Shown here piece after piece: positions 47,154-59,190 of a stretch of 64,000 nt of DNA. The DNA is from Alnus glutinosa (taxonomy: Eukaryota > Streptophyta > Magnoliopsida > Fagales > Betulaceae). The DNA lies in the NCBI RefSeq assembly GCF_958979055.1, contig NC_084891.1, forward strand, positions 9,750,001-9,814,000, read 5' to 3'. Position 1 is the first letter of the stretch. Every line of letters begins with the position of its first letter. The notes beneath the pieces are model-generated. The model ran no database searches, was not told the DNA's origin, and saw nothing but the letters and a program-made list of their open reading frames with translations. Both the position numbers and the translations under genes were made by a program.

Positions 47154-47485
47154 ATGGATGGGAAGGGAAGGGAAGCTGCTAGAAATGCTCTTAGCTTGGT
47201 TGTTGATCTTCGAGTTGCAAGTGAATCTTTTCAGATTGATGATGTTTTTCAGTTGGTAAACAAGTTTTATCTATATGACTTTACAAATCTTGAAAAAGAA
47301 CAATTGAAAATAGAACCTCACCATTATGAGCATAATGTAGTTCGAAATTTAAACCTCCAAGGATTGACAAATATTTCTAAATTGTGCCAATGATTGTCAG
47401 CACCAGAAGATCAGCAGTCTATCAACTTATTTTTCAAGCTGTTGTACTTGTGATTACTCTTCCCATTTCTACCACACCCCGATGA
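47154..47485 (+). pseudogene. hAT transposase C-terminal remnant
   Basis: The frame 47154-47393 starts MDGKGREAARNALSLVVDLR and runs through FYLYDFTNLEKEQLKIEPHH and LQGLTNISKLCQ. After a small frameshift near 47392 it continues STRRSAVYQLIFQAVV and VITLPIST, the conserved hAT dimerisation end found in ZMYM1-like proteins. It breaks off near 47485. Together with the TTF-type piece at 43490-43735 it marks the two ends of one decayed hAT coding region in the same orientation. Not functional. Confidence 0.75.
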
Positions 47486-47851
47486 CAGTTCCACACGACC
47501 TTGATGGCGTGGGTTGCGAAGTCGATGGGGGTGTAAGTGTTGTAGCAGGGCATACATAAAATGTGCCCTCTTTGGTGCAATGGGATCGATGTTGGCTACT
47601 GGATAAAGGTTGGCTGCAACGGCTCGAAAAATAAGGAGAATGTCTGTTAGGAGATCCTTGGAAGCACAACGGGTATCCGTCTCGGACTGTCTAATCTCCA
47701 AACAGTCGATGATCTCGCAATGTAATGGGGCCCGCTCCTTTGTCCAAGGGTACGGAGAGTCGAGAACCTCAGGTGTGCCTATGAGATTTCGAATAAGCGG
47801 AAGTGACTCTAAAAATCCTCCATTGGAGCATCGTCTCGAATGTACCGACAT
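47430..47851 (-). pseudogene. Unrecognised minus-strand open frame, perhaps TE-derived
   Basis: A 146-codon open frame on the minus strand is less AT-rich than its surroundings and has ordinary amino-acid composition (IFRAVAANLYPVANIDPIAP, RAHFMYALLQHLHP). I do not recognise the family with confidence. The ANLYPVAN...KRAHFMYALL layout is faintly like the plant Transposase_32 proteins common in retroelement-rich DNA. The sequence similarity to hAT stops at about 47485 and this block begins there, so a breakpoint lies between. Upstream on the minus strand (47850-47990) coding-like composition continues. Probably a remnant. Confidence 0.3.
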
Positions 47852-47989
47852 AGTAGCTCCTCATTTCACGTAGAACTTGTGCACCAAGGTGGGCGACACC
47901 TTGACAACCTCGAATATGTCCACCCTTGTTGGACGAACACCTCCCTGATCTGCGGGTGGGACTCCGTGAAGTCGCTAAGTATCAACCTC

Positions 47990-48144
47990 CTTTTAGTGAA
48001 GATCATACATTTTAATAGTGAATTTGTATATAATGCTAAACCGTGGAAGAGGTTAAATAATAAGTTACCGTCGTTATCCTATTTATTTTATTATTTAAAT
48101 ATGGGTATTAATTATGGGCGCTATTACATTAACCCAAAGGTTTC

Positions 48145-48175
<31 letters not shown>

Positions 48176-48597
48176 TTTTGTAACTTAGTTTGAAAATTGG
48201 ATTTCACTTTTCCTTATAATGTATTTTATTCTAGTCTAATTTACTTTATTAACGTTTCCAAAATCTTTTAATAAAATAATTAAATTAGGATTAATATTGG
48301 AATTTCCTTTAAAAATTATTTAGCTTTTTCTTCCGAAAATCTAAAAATTATTTTTATAGGAGCGTGGGGTAAGAAATGAGCTATTTGGACTTCCTTCTAA
48401 CTAGTTTAATCATCTCAAGTCTACAACTCACTAAATGGATCTAAATTAGTGTACTGCACTTAGTTAACTTGGCCCAAAACACATCTAAGACTTATTACTT
48501 AATAAAATTTGGATTAAACAAGTTCTAAACATTTTCTGGACAGAAACTTTCCAAGTCTAGTAAAAGTTTTTTCTTGATGCAATTTATAAGAAATCAC
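47990..48597. other. Intergenic AT-rich DNA
   Basis: Poly(T) at 48160-48180. No gene seen. Confidence 0.5.
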
Positions 48598-48600
48598 TTA

Positions 48601-49380
48601 TGCTCTGTTTGTTTCAACGTAAAATGATTTCCGTCGTAAAATGGTTTCAGGGAAGTCATTTTTCAGGAAACCATTTTCCGTCGAAAGCATTTTTCGGTGT
48701 TTGGCTCGTACGGAAAATCGCAAATATTTTTTTATATTTTTATTCAATCATATTAACTTATAAAAATCAATTTTTATTCACAACATAAAAATATTAATGT
48801 AAAATAATATAAAAATCATCGATGACGAGATTTGGTCACTGATTGACAAGATTCTAAGGCAGTTTCGCCGGAATCTGGCACAAAAGGCCAGATTCCGGCC
48901 ATCTGGCCGAATCCTGGCAGGCTAGCCGGATCTGGCCAGATCCGTCTGGCCAGCCGGCCGTTCTAGCCAGAGCCGGTCGGGAACCGGCCTCTCTGGCCAG
49001 GGCTGGCCGGTCTAGCTAGATGGCCGGATTCCGGTCAGATTGGTCGCCGGAATCTGGCTGACCGGATTCCGGCGAAGGTGGCCGGATTCCGTCGCCAGAT
49101 TCCGGCGACATTAACTAGATGTTGTCGGATTCCGATACCGACAATATTTCGATGGTGGTCGGCTGCTTGAACGTAAAGGTCGACTGTGCCGTTTAAAATA
49201 GATCGACTGCGTCTGGCGTCTTCGGAAAACGATTTACGCTTTTAAAAAGCGTAAATCATTTTCCGAAATTTACTAAGCATTTTTGGTCAAACAGAAATCA
49301 TTTTCCGGTTGACTATTATTTTCGCCCCTATCAAACACTGAAAAATGCAGAAATCATTTTACGCCGAAACAAGCAGAGCA
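48601..49380. mobile_element. TIR element with CCGG-rich core, copy 2
   Basis: 780 bp, flanked by a perfect TTA duplication (48598-48600 and 49381-49383). Ends TGCTCTGTTTGTTTCAACGT and CGCCGAAACAAGCAGAGCA. Shares with copy 1 the AAATCATTTTCCG arms, the TTTACGCTTTTAAAAAGCGT palindrome (49235-49256) and the CCGG-type core (48838-49150), which here is partly decayed to CTGG/CCAG. The TTA target fits PIF/Harbinger-type mobilisation. Confidence 0.88.
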
Positions 49381-49383
49381 TTA

Positions 49384-51190
49384 ATTTCTTGGAAAAGCAC
49401 CATTTAAATAGTGAGGTTTTTGGCCATAAAAGTTTCTGACCTAACCTAAAATTTATGCTCAAGACTCGTTTTAAAACCACTCTTCGTATCATTGAACAAA
49501 TATGAGCTTTAGGTATGAGATTCTAAAGTCATTTCCATGAAAGATTCTTATTAAAGAGACCATTATGAAGTTCTTATTTTTAAAGGACAAATAGTGTCAA
49601 TGAAAAGAAACATATCTTGTAAACAAAGATTTAAATGTTTTTTAGGTCATAGAACTACCTCCTTAGAAAATTATGCATTTTGGCTACTAAATGACTTTAC
49701 AAGTTTTCATTAAATATAGTGGTGTTCATATATTCATACACTTAGTTATTTACAAAACCAATAGTCTTCTAAGATAAAACTAAAAGTGATTTAAGAAGAT
49801 GATGTATATGTTAGGTAGGTTTAGCTAACTATTATACATATTTTTATGAAATTTCTTGACATGTGTTTTAATGGATAAGAAAAGATTTAACACTATATGG
49901 ACTTGGTTAACTAGTAAAGCAATATAGTCGCATTTTCATGGCTCAAATAAAATTTTCACTAGTAAGCAAAACCTTCACATATATAGGTTTAAGCATAACA
50001 TAACATGTTTTTCAATATTTAAGCAAAACTATCACATATAGGTTCAAGTATAACATAAATGATAACTTTGAAAGACGGATAAACTACAACAATGATGTGA
50101 TTAATTAGAACACTATGAGAATTTAAAGAGAATTTTCCTTGTTTGGTGTCTTATGAGTTAGTGAAGTATATGATGTGGTTTGAGCTCTTAAGGGTAAAAG
50201 TGTACGTTTGAAGGGGTTGAAATGAGACTTGAGAGAGGTGAATAGGAGAAGTAGGAAATGAAAGAATTAATGGGGGGAGAAATGCAAGTAGTGGCTATGT
50301 GTCTCTAAGGTGGGAGCGGGGCACCGTCGAATCACTAAGGTCGACTTTTGTCCCTGTTTGACGTCAGATGTGATTCTCTCATTCTCTTACTCGATCAAGA
50401 TATCCTCTTTGCAAGCCACCAAAAGTTGAGCTTGAAGTCCAATAAAGTTTGTTAGCTTCTATCCCCAGAAGTAGGAGGTCACCTCCTTTTGCTTAGGTTC
50501 TATCATGAAAATGAATTTTTTTTCTTTCTCAAAACACTAAATGTTCTCTTGCATGAATGATTTTTTATCCCTCAAGTTAAATTTTTAGTTCCGTCAATGA
50601 CTAACGTCACATGAAACAGACATGAACACAGATTATGAGCTTTCTCGATCTACACATGTATACATTATAAGGGAAGCTTTCCATCTCCCAAAACCCATTC
50701 TCTTTCAAATTTCTTACACCAACTTGATATATTTCTCAAAAGAACCATCTCCTGCTTGGAGAATTGGTTCCAGATGAAATAGTCCAATTAAAAACAAAAT
50801 TATGGGATTGCTGCTTAATTTCTTTTCTTATGGACATTCTAAGCAACATTGGAGCCCTCTGTTAAATGATGAACATTTGGGATATGGAAGCTTCAGAATT
50901 TCTCAAGGTGCTAAATAATTATCATATACTCTTATGAAATTTGTAGTTTTACTTTCTCATTCTTACATGTTTCCCCTTTTTCCCTTTCTCATTTGTAATT
51001 TTTTGAGCCTCTCACCTTTAAATTATCCTTTGGGAAAATGATTTGTGTGGGGGACAGAAAACCGTCCCCCATGTATCAGCCCTCTATCCTTTGATCTTCT
51101 TGTTTTCAAAAGCTTTGAACTCCCATTTTTATACTTGTTAAATAAAATATTCTCTATTAAATATCTTACTCGAACACCCAAAAGCTGCCT
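49384..51190. other. Intergenic DNA
   Basis: About 1.8 kb of AT-rich sequence without recognisable genes, TIRs or tandem arrays. Two short tandem-like echoes (AAGCAAAACCTTCACATATA and AAGCAAAACTATCACATATA) near 49965-50040. Confidence 0.5.

Positions 51191-51195
<5 letters not shown>

Positions 51196-51279
<84 letters not shown>
51196..51279. repeat. (TA)n microsatellite
   Basis: About 80 bp of TA followed by TAA repeats. The Ile/Tyr-rich open frames on both strands come from it. Confidence 0.97.
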
Positions 51280-51281
<2 letters not shown>

Positions 51282-52740
51282 ATAATAATACATTCATGTT
51301 GATAATGCATTAATGGTGCTTTACGTGGATGTTATTCAAGGAATATCTAGATAAGGCATCCCAAATCCACGGAGAGACCTATAGGATTGCTTAAACGTAC
51401 CGTTTATGTTTTTTGACGAAATAGCGTCCAGATTCATTGAACCAGACTACCTTCACCTGTTTTTGACTGCAATCTGAAAATTGGAATCACACGTTTTGTG
51501 GTTCCCGTTATTTGCTCTGTCAAGACGCGAAAAACGACGGCATTAATTACTTAATATGTCCAGGTTCAATGAACCTTCTTTACCCGTTTCCACACTTCAA
51601 CCAGCTAGTCTAGTCTGTGGTCTATGACTACTTCATGGCATATTGGCATGTATGCATGCAGGCTGTACCTAAATTTAAGGACTACTACTATTTAATTAGA
51701 AAAGTATACAACCAAATGAATATATGATTTTTTTTTTTTTTTTTTCTGAAAACTATATGAGATAGAAAATTAAATTGGAGATTTGTTGGCCTTTTTAAGA
51801 CAATTAAATGCAAACATAAATAAAGGACAGGAATCAAGAAATAACCTTTAGTGCTTTATTTCAATTTTTTGTCTATCAATTTGATTATGTGAAACCCAAA
51901 TGTACTTAAATATATTAATTTAAAGAGCAATGCATGTAAAATTTTCTACACCTTCAAAATTTTGAGATGGATCTGTTCATTAAAGGGAGCAGCTCCTCTT
52001 CGGTTAAAATGCTTACAATTAGGGATAAAACTAGTATTTTAAGTTTGGGGTGGGTTAAAAAAAACAATAACAAAAAAAAAAAAAACACAGTTAAATATCT
52101 GACAAAATTACAAATTGACTTTTAAAATTATAAATTATCTTTTAAAATTATGTATTTTCAAAAAAGTAACAATTTGCACGTAATTTAAAAAAAATATTTT
52201 TTTACGTATTTAAATCATAATTTTTAAACGAATTATTTTATATCATTTGGTTTAAAATTATATTTTTATCTACAAAATTGCAACCATAAATGCATCCTAT
52301 GGCTGCACTTGGTTGCCCCTTTACCTAACGTTCTTTTAGTAAGGAAAATGTTTGATTAAATTTGTTCAAATATAATAAATTAGTCAACGGACCACCTTTC
52401 TACTCACTAAAGTTGGCCGCCACTAATACAGTTTGTACAATATGCAATGAATATTAATTTTGGCCTGACCACTACTTTTTTAGGGGGGGGGGGGGAGGGC
52501 AGACCTGACCACTACTTTGTTAGTTTATAAACGCTTTTTGTTCATTAATTTTTTTTTTAACAAAAAAATAAAAAATAACTCAAAACATTCATTAAACAAA
52601 AAAAAAATATTCAAAACTATTTTAATATAACACTTTTTTAATAAGACGAAAACAAAATGTTCCATCTAAAAAGTTTTGCCGCTACTATTGACTGTGCCTT
52701 TTTCGGTAGCAAAAATCTCAATCTTAGAATTGTCAATAGC
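51280..52740. other. Intergenic DNA
   Basis: AT-rich. Short poly(T) (51728-51745), poly(A) (52074-52085) and a G run (52483-52492). No gene recognised. Confidence 0.5.
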
Positions 52741-52744
52741 ATTG

Positions 52745-53160
52745 GCTATATTTGGTAACCCTTCTCCACCTCACTTTTTTTTTTTTTAAAAAAAAAAGTC
52801 AATTTTAAAACATTATATCTTTTTTTCATTTTTTAAACTCATTGGATTCCGGCCTCTTTTGGATCTCTTTTTTTATATGTAGGTCCTACATATCTAATAA
52901 TTGATTTTTAAAAAAATTATTAGAGTTGCACAAAAATTATATAGAAACCGTAAACATATCATATTTCTTTTATATTACATCAATCACTTTTTAAACAAAA
53001 AAATCAACTACAATTTTTTATTTTTTATTTTTTTTTTAACTTTTTCTTTAAAAACTTATTTATACTTTATATCACATTAATCACTTCTTACTGCTACTGA
53101 AAAAAAAAAAAAAAAAAAAAAAAAAATTCCTAATTTTTTTTTTACCAAATACACCCATTA
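52745..53160. mobile_element. Possible MITE remnant
   Basis: TATATTTGGTAACCC at left and the inverted GGGTGTATTTGGTAAAA at right, with poly(T)/poly(A)-rich inside. TSD not found. Confidence 0.35.
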
Positions 53161-53589
53161 TCTTTAAATTAACATCCCAATGTTATTCTTTTATTAGATG
53201 CGATACTTATTGATTTATTACTATTTTTATTTTGTTTGACCTAATTCGTTTTTTATATTTTAATGATGAGTTATTATTAACACAATTATTATTTTTTCCA
53301 CGTCGCATGAAGCATGCTATGGCTCATCGATTTTAAATTAAAAGCATGTATGAGGCAGGACACTTATCTTTCATGGGTCGCGTAAGAATATATAATTATT
53401 TCATTGAATATACAAAGAGAAGAAGAAGAAAAAAAACAGTTAAAAAAGGAGAAAGGATGTCATCCAATCCACGTATGTAAACATGAATTTTACATACATA
53501 CACATACATGGGCAATTGGGCATCTTCCTCACGCGTTGGTTTTCAATTATAAATTGCCCCCTTCCTTCAAACCTCTATCTATCTCCCTT

Positions 53590-53598
53590 GGAAACCAG

Positions 53599-53635
<37 letters not shown>

Positions 53636-53833
53636 TAGAGAGAGAAACAAAGGTAAACCCTAATTGCTGAAGCTAAACCATATCGTGTTTGGCTTTGTTT
53701 CTCTCTTTGCCGTCACATATTTCACAATACTATACGATCTTCATATTTATCGCTTTCTCGTTCTGGTTCAGATCACAAGAGAGTTTCTGTGGACTTTCTC
53801 TCTCATTTTCTCCGGAAAATTCGAAGATCTTTT
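53590..53833 (+). promoter_or_regulatory. Likely 5' UTR exon of the GGCT gene
   Basis: GA microsatellite (53600-53650) followed by CT-rich leader sequence and a possible donor TTTTCGTAAGAAC near 53833. The acceptor TTTTGCCAG stands 13 bp before the start codon (54801). This gives a leader intron of roughly 970 bp. Inferred from splice signals only. Confidence 0.45.
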
Positions 53834-54815
53834 CGTAAGAACTTATTCCTTCGTTTGATTGCTTTTGTTCTGCATGTTATAATGTTTTTGTTGGGTTAAT
53901 TAGTTGTTTTCTCCTTTGATCCGCTGAGCAATGTCGCTGATTTTGTTTTGGTGCTTTTGTGAATGTGGATTGTGGTTGGGCATTATGATCTGTGCGCTTT
54001 GTTTGGTTGCTGAGAAAAACATGGAGAAGAAAAAAATATGAAACTCTCTCGCATTGTTTTAGTTTTTAGATAATTAAAGCTCGACTCCCAGCTCGCATGT
54101 TCTCTCCATTTTGGATGTGATAGGGAATATCTCTGAATGTTGATCAGTACCGTAAAGGGGGAAAGAAAATAAATTGGGGTTTTTTTCTGTTTTCTATTTT
54201 GCCTGAATTTGATTGTGTAGAAAGAAGTCAATGAATAATTTGTCTCATTGTTCCAAAATTGTTATGCAAATAATAAAAGAAATTAGCTTATGTAAGCAGT
54301 TGTATTTAGCCTTTTTTGAATTGACTTGGACTAGGTCAACTTGGTGGGGGAAATGTACACATCTGAGGTTCGTGTGTAAACTAGACGAAGATCGGTCAAA
54401 ATTACCCAAAATGGATACATGTCGTTCAGGTTGATTGTTTTTGCAAATTTATATATAGATGGGGTAATTTAAGTCAAGAATTTAAAGGATTAGCGGTCAA
54501 AACTTCTAGTTGATCTTCCAGGAGTATTTGCTTGACCTAGTTTTGGGCGATTTTATGTTTCTATGGGGTGGGGGAAGTGCCGATATGGAACTGAAATGAA
54601 TTGCGATTTGGTTGCAAACTTTAAAAAAAAAAAAAAAATTGCTTAAAAATCTAGAGATACAGCCAGATTGAGGACCTTAACTTGGTTAATATGAACCTCT
54701 GATTTCAAGTTCTTTTCCTGACTATTTCTTGAGTATATTTGGTATTCATCAAAAAATAAAATTATTGAGTAGATATGTTAGTAATTAAACTTCTTTTGCC
54801 AGGAGTCATACAACC

Positions 54816-56774
54816 ATGGTATTTTGGGTTTTCGGCTATGGTTCACTGGTGTGGAACCCAGGATTTGAATACGATGAGAAAGTGATAGGCTTCATCAAGG
54901 ACTATAGGCGTGTATTTGATCTTGGTAAGTTTCTTCTCAGTATACAAGTGTTCATAGACGTAATATTCATGAAGTCATTAGTCCGTTTATACCTGAACAC
55001 TCAATTATAACTGTTTCTGCTTGTTCCATTTGCTCTTCGCCAGCTTGCATTGATCACAGAGGTACACCTGAACACCCTGCACGAACTTGCACATTGGAAT
55101 ACGAAGAAGGAGCTGTATGCGTAAGTAGAACTTAACAATGATTATAACGTATGTTAGTATATACTGTAGTTGTGAGGATGGAGGCATGTGTGTGCCATTC
55201 CTTACAATAAAGATTTTGAATTTTGGTTGATTTTCTGACGTTAAAATTATTTTGTCAGTGGGGTGCTGCTTATTGTGTTCGGGGAAGCCCTGAGAGGGAA
55301 AGATTGGCAATGGAGGTATGTCTTTTGAAATGTAGCTTGTTTAGATGTGGAGTGTGCTAGTTGTACTTGGTATTGTAATTTGTTTTTGGGTTAGTTTACT
55401 TGCTTTGTTGATACAAGCGACAACCCAGGCAGAGATAATTGTGGGGTGTTTTCATTTTAAAAGAAACTGAGCACTCAGAAGGCCTTTTACCTGCTTCATG
55501 TCAATTGCAAAAATTGTCTCATTCTATACTGGGAATTTCTTTACCCCACCTCCAATACCCTCTTGCTCCTGTCCTTTTGGTTTTTATTTTTATTTTTTGG
55601 GTTGCTTGGTAATTCACTCGCACACCAGACAAGTGAACCATACGTACCAGCCCATACTAACGGGGGATGGAAGTCCCATTAGGTTCAAAGGCCATTGGCA
55701 ACATGTCATCTCTCCTCTATTTGAATAAGTTGGTTAACAATTGTCATTTTTTATTCAGACTAATGTTTATTGTATAAATAAACTAAGTGATCTTTTCAAT
55801 ACAGTATTTGGAGCGGAGGGAATGTGAATATGATGAAAAGACTCTCGTAAACTTCTACAAGGTTAGATTTTGATTTTACTCGTGTCTCTTGCCGGGAGTT
55901 GTCAAGTTCATACTTTCTTGTTGTTCACACTTCTGTTTTTGTTCTTATTTCCATTGCATGTTTTCTCTTTTAATCCAGGAAGTGGATTCCTTTGAGCCTG
56001 CTTTAACAGGAGTCATAGTGTAAGTAATCTTGTTGTGTATCTCTTTACTTTCTCTCCTCTTTGTTTCGTATCATTTAACAAAAACAAAGAGCAATGGATG
56101 GAATCTGGAACGGTTCTTTTTTTCTCCTCTCCCTTTAAAATACAAATTGATATCATTCGGTGAAGCTAGAGATGGTTTGTATATGTATCTTCCTAACAGA
56201 ACTTCCGTTTTTTTTTCTTTCTCAGATTCACATCCACTCCAGACAAAGAATCAAACAAGTACTACCTGGGGCCTGCTCCATTGGAAGAAATGGCCAGGTA
56301 AAGCAGTCAACATTTTGTTTTTCCCTTTTTTTTTTTTCTTTTTTTTTTGTTGTTGAATGTTTCACACTGATTTTTCATTTACTTGTTCAGCCAAATTGCA
56401 ACTGCATTTGGGCCCTGCGGGAACAATAGAGACTACCTTTTCCTGTTAGAGAAGGCCATGTCTGATATTGGTGAGTTTCCTTTTCTGACACCAAGCACAA
56501 GAATATCAGAAACCTTTATGTTTGCCTTTTAAATATAAATAAAACAAAGGGACTAGGTTTTATTATAGTTATGATATTTGATCATTTGTGAACAGGCCAT
56601 GAAGATGACATGGTGATAGAACTTGCAAATGAGGTGCGGAAGGTTCTTGGAATCGTAGGGAAAGGAATTCCAAAGGAGAGGAAGTTGGTCGGGCCATCCC
56701 ACATCCCACTCAAGTCCCATATTCCCACTCTTAAAGTCCACCCACTTCCAGAAGCCATTGCCATGGACTCTTAA
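54816..56774 (+). CDS. GGCT2: Gamma-glutamylcyclotransferase, GGCT2 (ChaC) group
   Basis: Eight coding exons (54816-54924, 55044-55120, 55259-55315, 55805-55861, 55979-56019, 56226-56297, 56391-56470, 56596-56774) join in phase to 223 aa, the usual size. The N-terminal [13 protein letters not shown] is the substrate-binding signature. [26 protein letters not shown] and [10 protein letters not shown] follow; the last holds the conserved catalytic Glu region. [14 protein letters not shown] and [17 protein letters not shown] complete the fold. The enzyme is cytosolic and splits glutathione into 5-oxoproline and Cys-Gly, feeding Glu recycling; in Arabidopsis GGCT2;1 responds to sulfur starvation and heavy metals. 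The sequence looks closest to GGCT2;1/2;2. A leader intron precedes the ATG (acceptor at 54801). Confidence 0.93.
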
Positions 56775-57520
56775 CAAGAAGATGTCAAACTATAGGAGGA
56801 ATTGGATACGTTGCGGAGCCTGCTAACCCCACCACACCATTGATTACTATCTTGTTTTTTACCTCTTATTTAAGATTTTCCCTACTAGAAATCAGTTTTT
56901 CTGTTGTTTTTAGCAGCCTACTTTGACCTTAGACACTTTTTGCCCTTTTACCCTTTTACCCGTGGTTTGGACTTAGAAAGAGTGACTTAAACAATTTTCA
57001 ACACGAAATACAGGATGTAGAACACGCAGATGATGTTAGTTTCAGTTTCAATTTTCAAACCAAGAGAAAATCCGTCATTACCTTGCAGGCCGCCAATTAC
57101 TGTTGAATGGTAACAGAGACCTGTTTTTTTTTTTCTCTCCATAAAGTTGATACAAATGTCCTGCGGATGGAATATAATGTTTACTTATATGCCAACTATG
57201 GTTATACTCATGTCTTCGATTGTTGCATTTTAATTTGATTCGAGTTCCTGCAAATGAGTTTTTTAATTGCGGTGAATGGTTAAATGCTTTATCAGTCCTT
57301 CGATTTTAACTTTTTTTTTTTTTCACTCAGGTTTCATTTTGTATCATAGTACCTTGCTTAGTTATGGGTAAATACAGAAATACTACTTCCTTCCATCTTC
57401 CGTAAAAAAAAATCTAGCGGATTTTTATATCAAACCAATCAAAACTTACCATGTGTCATATGTTTCATTAAAAATATAGCTTAATTTTTTTTAAAAAAAA
57501 ATAAAAAAATATTAAAAAAT
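56775..57520. other. 3' UTR and flank of the GGCT gene
   Basis: AT-rich; probably includes the 3' UTR to about 57200. No further gene seen. Confidence 0.5.
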
Positions 57521-57524
57521 AAAA

Positions 57525-57625
57525 ATGAGAGTGGCCATGTGGGGCTACCCTTTTGGGCATATGGGAGTGGCCTCAAGGCCCTTGGGGCGGTTCGGCTGCC
57601 TACAAATGGCAAAATGAGAGTGGCC
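57525..57625. repeat. GGGGCTACCC/GAGTGGCC block
   Basis: GC-rich motif block similar to those at 7791-8095 and 12605-12665. Confidence 0.4.
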
Positions 57626-57639
57626 AAAACCAAACTTAA

Positions 57640-58520
57640 TGGGAACATAGATTCAAGATCTGATTTATTTCCATCCTTGGGCTGCTGTGCAATTAGTGCA
57701 AGATGTGATTCTTTCCTCAGCTAGACCACCAAGAAAGTACCAAAAAGACCTTGCAAGCTCTTTAAATATCATGCTTTGTTCTTCCGAAAAAGAGCAGAGG
57801 AGCGAAGGAGCACAGAAGAACATAGAGACGCCAAGTTGAAACTTTATTTTCTTTGTTTTTAATTTATGTTTTGTACTTTGATTATGGAATTTATTTTCAT
57901 AACCATGAGTGGCTAAACCTCTAGCTAGGGTTAGAGGTGAAGCCTAATATTTTTATTATGTATTCTTGAGACCATGTTGTTTGTTCTTCATAGATGAATG
58001 ATTAAATTGTGGGGTTGATTTTTTATTTGAAGGTAATTTAATGGGACAAGTTTATTTTGATTCCTTATTATTTTTGTTTATATCAAATGCTTACTTTGTT
58101 TGATTTGTTATAATTCGAAAATATATTGAATGCTTAATTTATTGTTTCATGTTTTTGAAATCAAATACTCAATCAACCCATGTTTAATCTATTTTATATT
58201 TTGTGTCTCATGAATATATAATAAAATACTAGGTGAATCCTTGAAACCCTAGTCTTTTTTAATATCATCTTCAAAATCAAATTTATTTATTTTAGTTTTA
58301 TAGTTTACTTTTTAATTTAAATTATATTCCTCTGCTCCACTTTCGAGTGGAAACCAAAAGCAAAATTCCTATTTTTTTTTTTTTCTTTTCTGCAAAATAG
58401 TAAAAATTATTCTCTAGTGTTTAATCATTCCTTGTGGATCGACCTCGGACTTACCGTGATTTATTACTTGCGAAAACCTACACTTGGGTTTGCACCCTTT
58501 GTGGTCCAACAATGTTAAAT
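57640..58520 (+). mobile_element. LTR-like fragment
   Basis: Resembles the inside of the solo LTR at 3948-5269 in layout: a TATA-like TTTAAATATC near 57760, a CATGAGTGGCTAAACCTCTA and GGTGAAGCC block near 57905-57945, and a 3' stretch with GGATCGACCTCGGACTTACC near 58436. Termini and TSD not identified. Confidence 0.4.
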
Positions 58521-58786
58521 AATGATTACGTAGTATTAGTGCCGCATGTGACACATATGTTATCATATAGTGTGTATTTATTATGTAAGAACATGTTGTT
58601 CATATTTATTTATATTGAGGTATTTTAGACAAGCTCTAATGTGTTATAAGAAAATTGTACCTCTCGTTCAAAAAAAAATATATACATATTTTTTCACTGC
58701 GAGATTTATCATATCTGATGTAGTAATGTCACATGATCATTTAGATATAATCACTTACGTCTTTTTGTAAAAAATGGGGCATTACA
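58521..58786 (+). mobile_element. End of another LTR-like sequence
   Basis: AT-rich sequence ending AATGGGGCATTACA at 58771-58784, like the GGGGCATTACA ends of long plant LTRs. No start found. Confidence 0.3.
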
Positions 58787-59190
58787 ATCTCTTTCTCGGT
58801 GTTCAATAAATTAAAAGACCGAGAGTTATTTCTCTGCATACGTTGACATACCCAGTGTTGGGACAAGCTTTTCCTCGACATAAAGGCAAATGCTAAGATT
58901 TTTTTTTTTTTTTTTTTTAACATTCTCGGCATTCATTTTGCAACATTTCTTATACATTGATAAACATTTTCGGCGTTTTGATATATGCCAAGAAATCTTG
59001 AAGACAATTCTCTGTATTTTTATATTTGCAGAGAAATTTATCTATGTACTGGTGGATATTAAATGCCAATAAATGTGATTTATGGGCATTAACAAGTGAA
59101 AACATTGAGAAATTTGCATTTAAATTTATCGGCGTTTTCTAAAGAATCTCTCTCTCTCTCTCTCTCAAGAAATGGGGTGGGTATGTAGCA
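58787..59190. other. Spacer with CTCGGTGTTC-type motifs
   Basis: Repeated variants of TTCTCGGCATT, TTTTCGGCGTTT and TATCGGCGTTT suggest a MITE-like remnant. A poly(T) run is at 58899-58918 and a CT run at 59146-59166. Confidence 0.4.

Noticed and set aside
51023-51310. Ile/Tyr-rich open frames on both strands
   Set aside because: Direct translation of a TA microsatellite.
55498-55728. Open frame between GGCT exons 3 and 4
   Set aside because: It is intron sequence; exon junctions on both sides are in phase without it.
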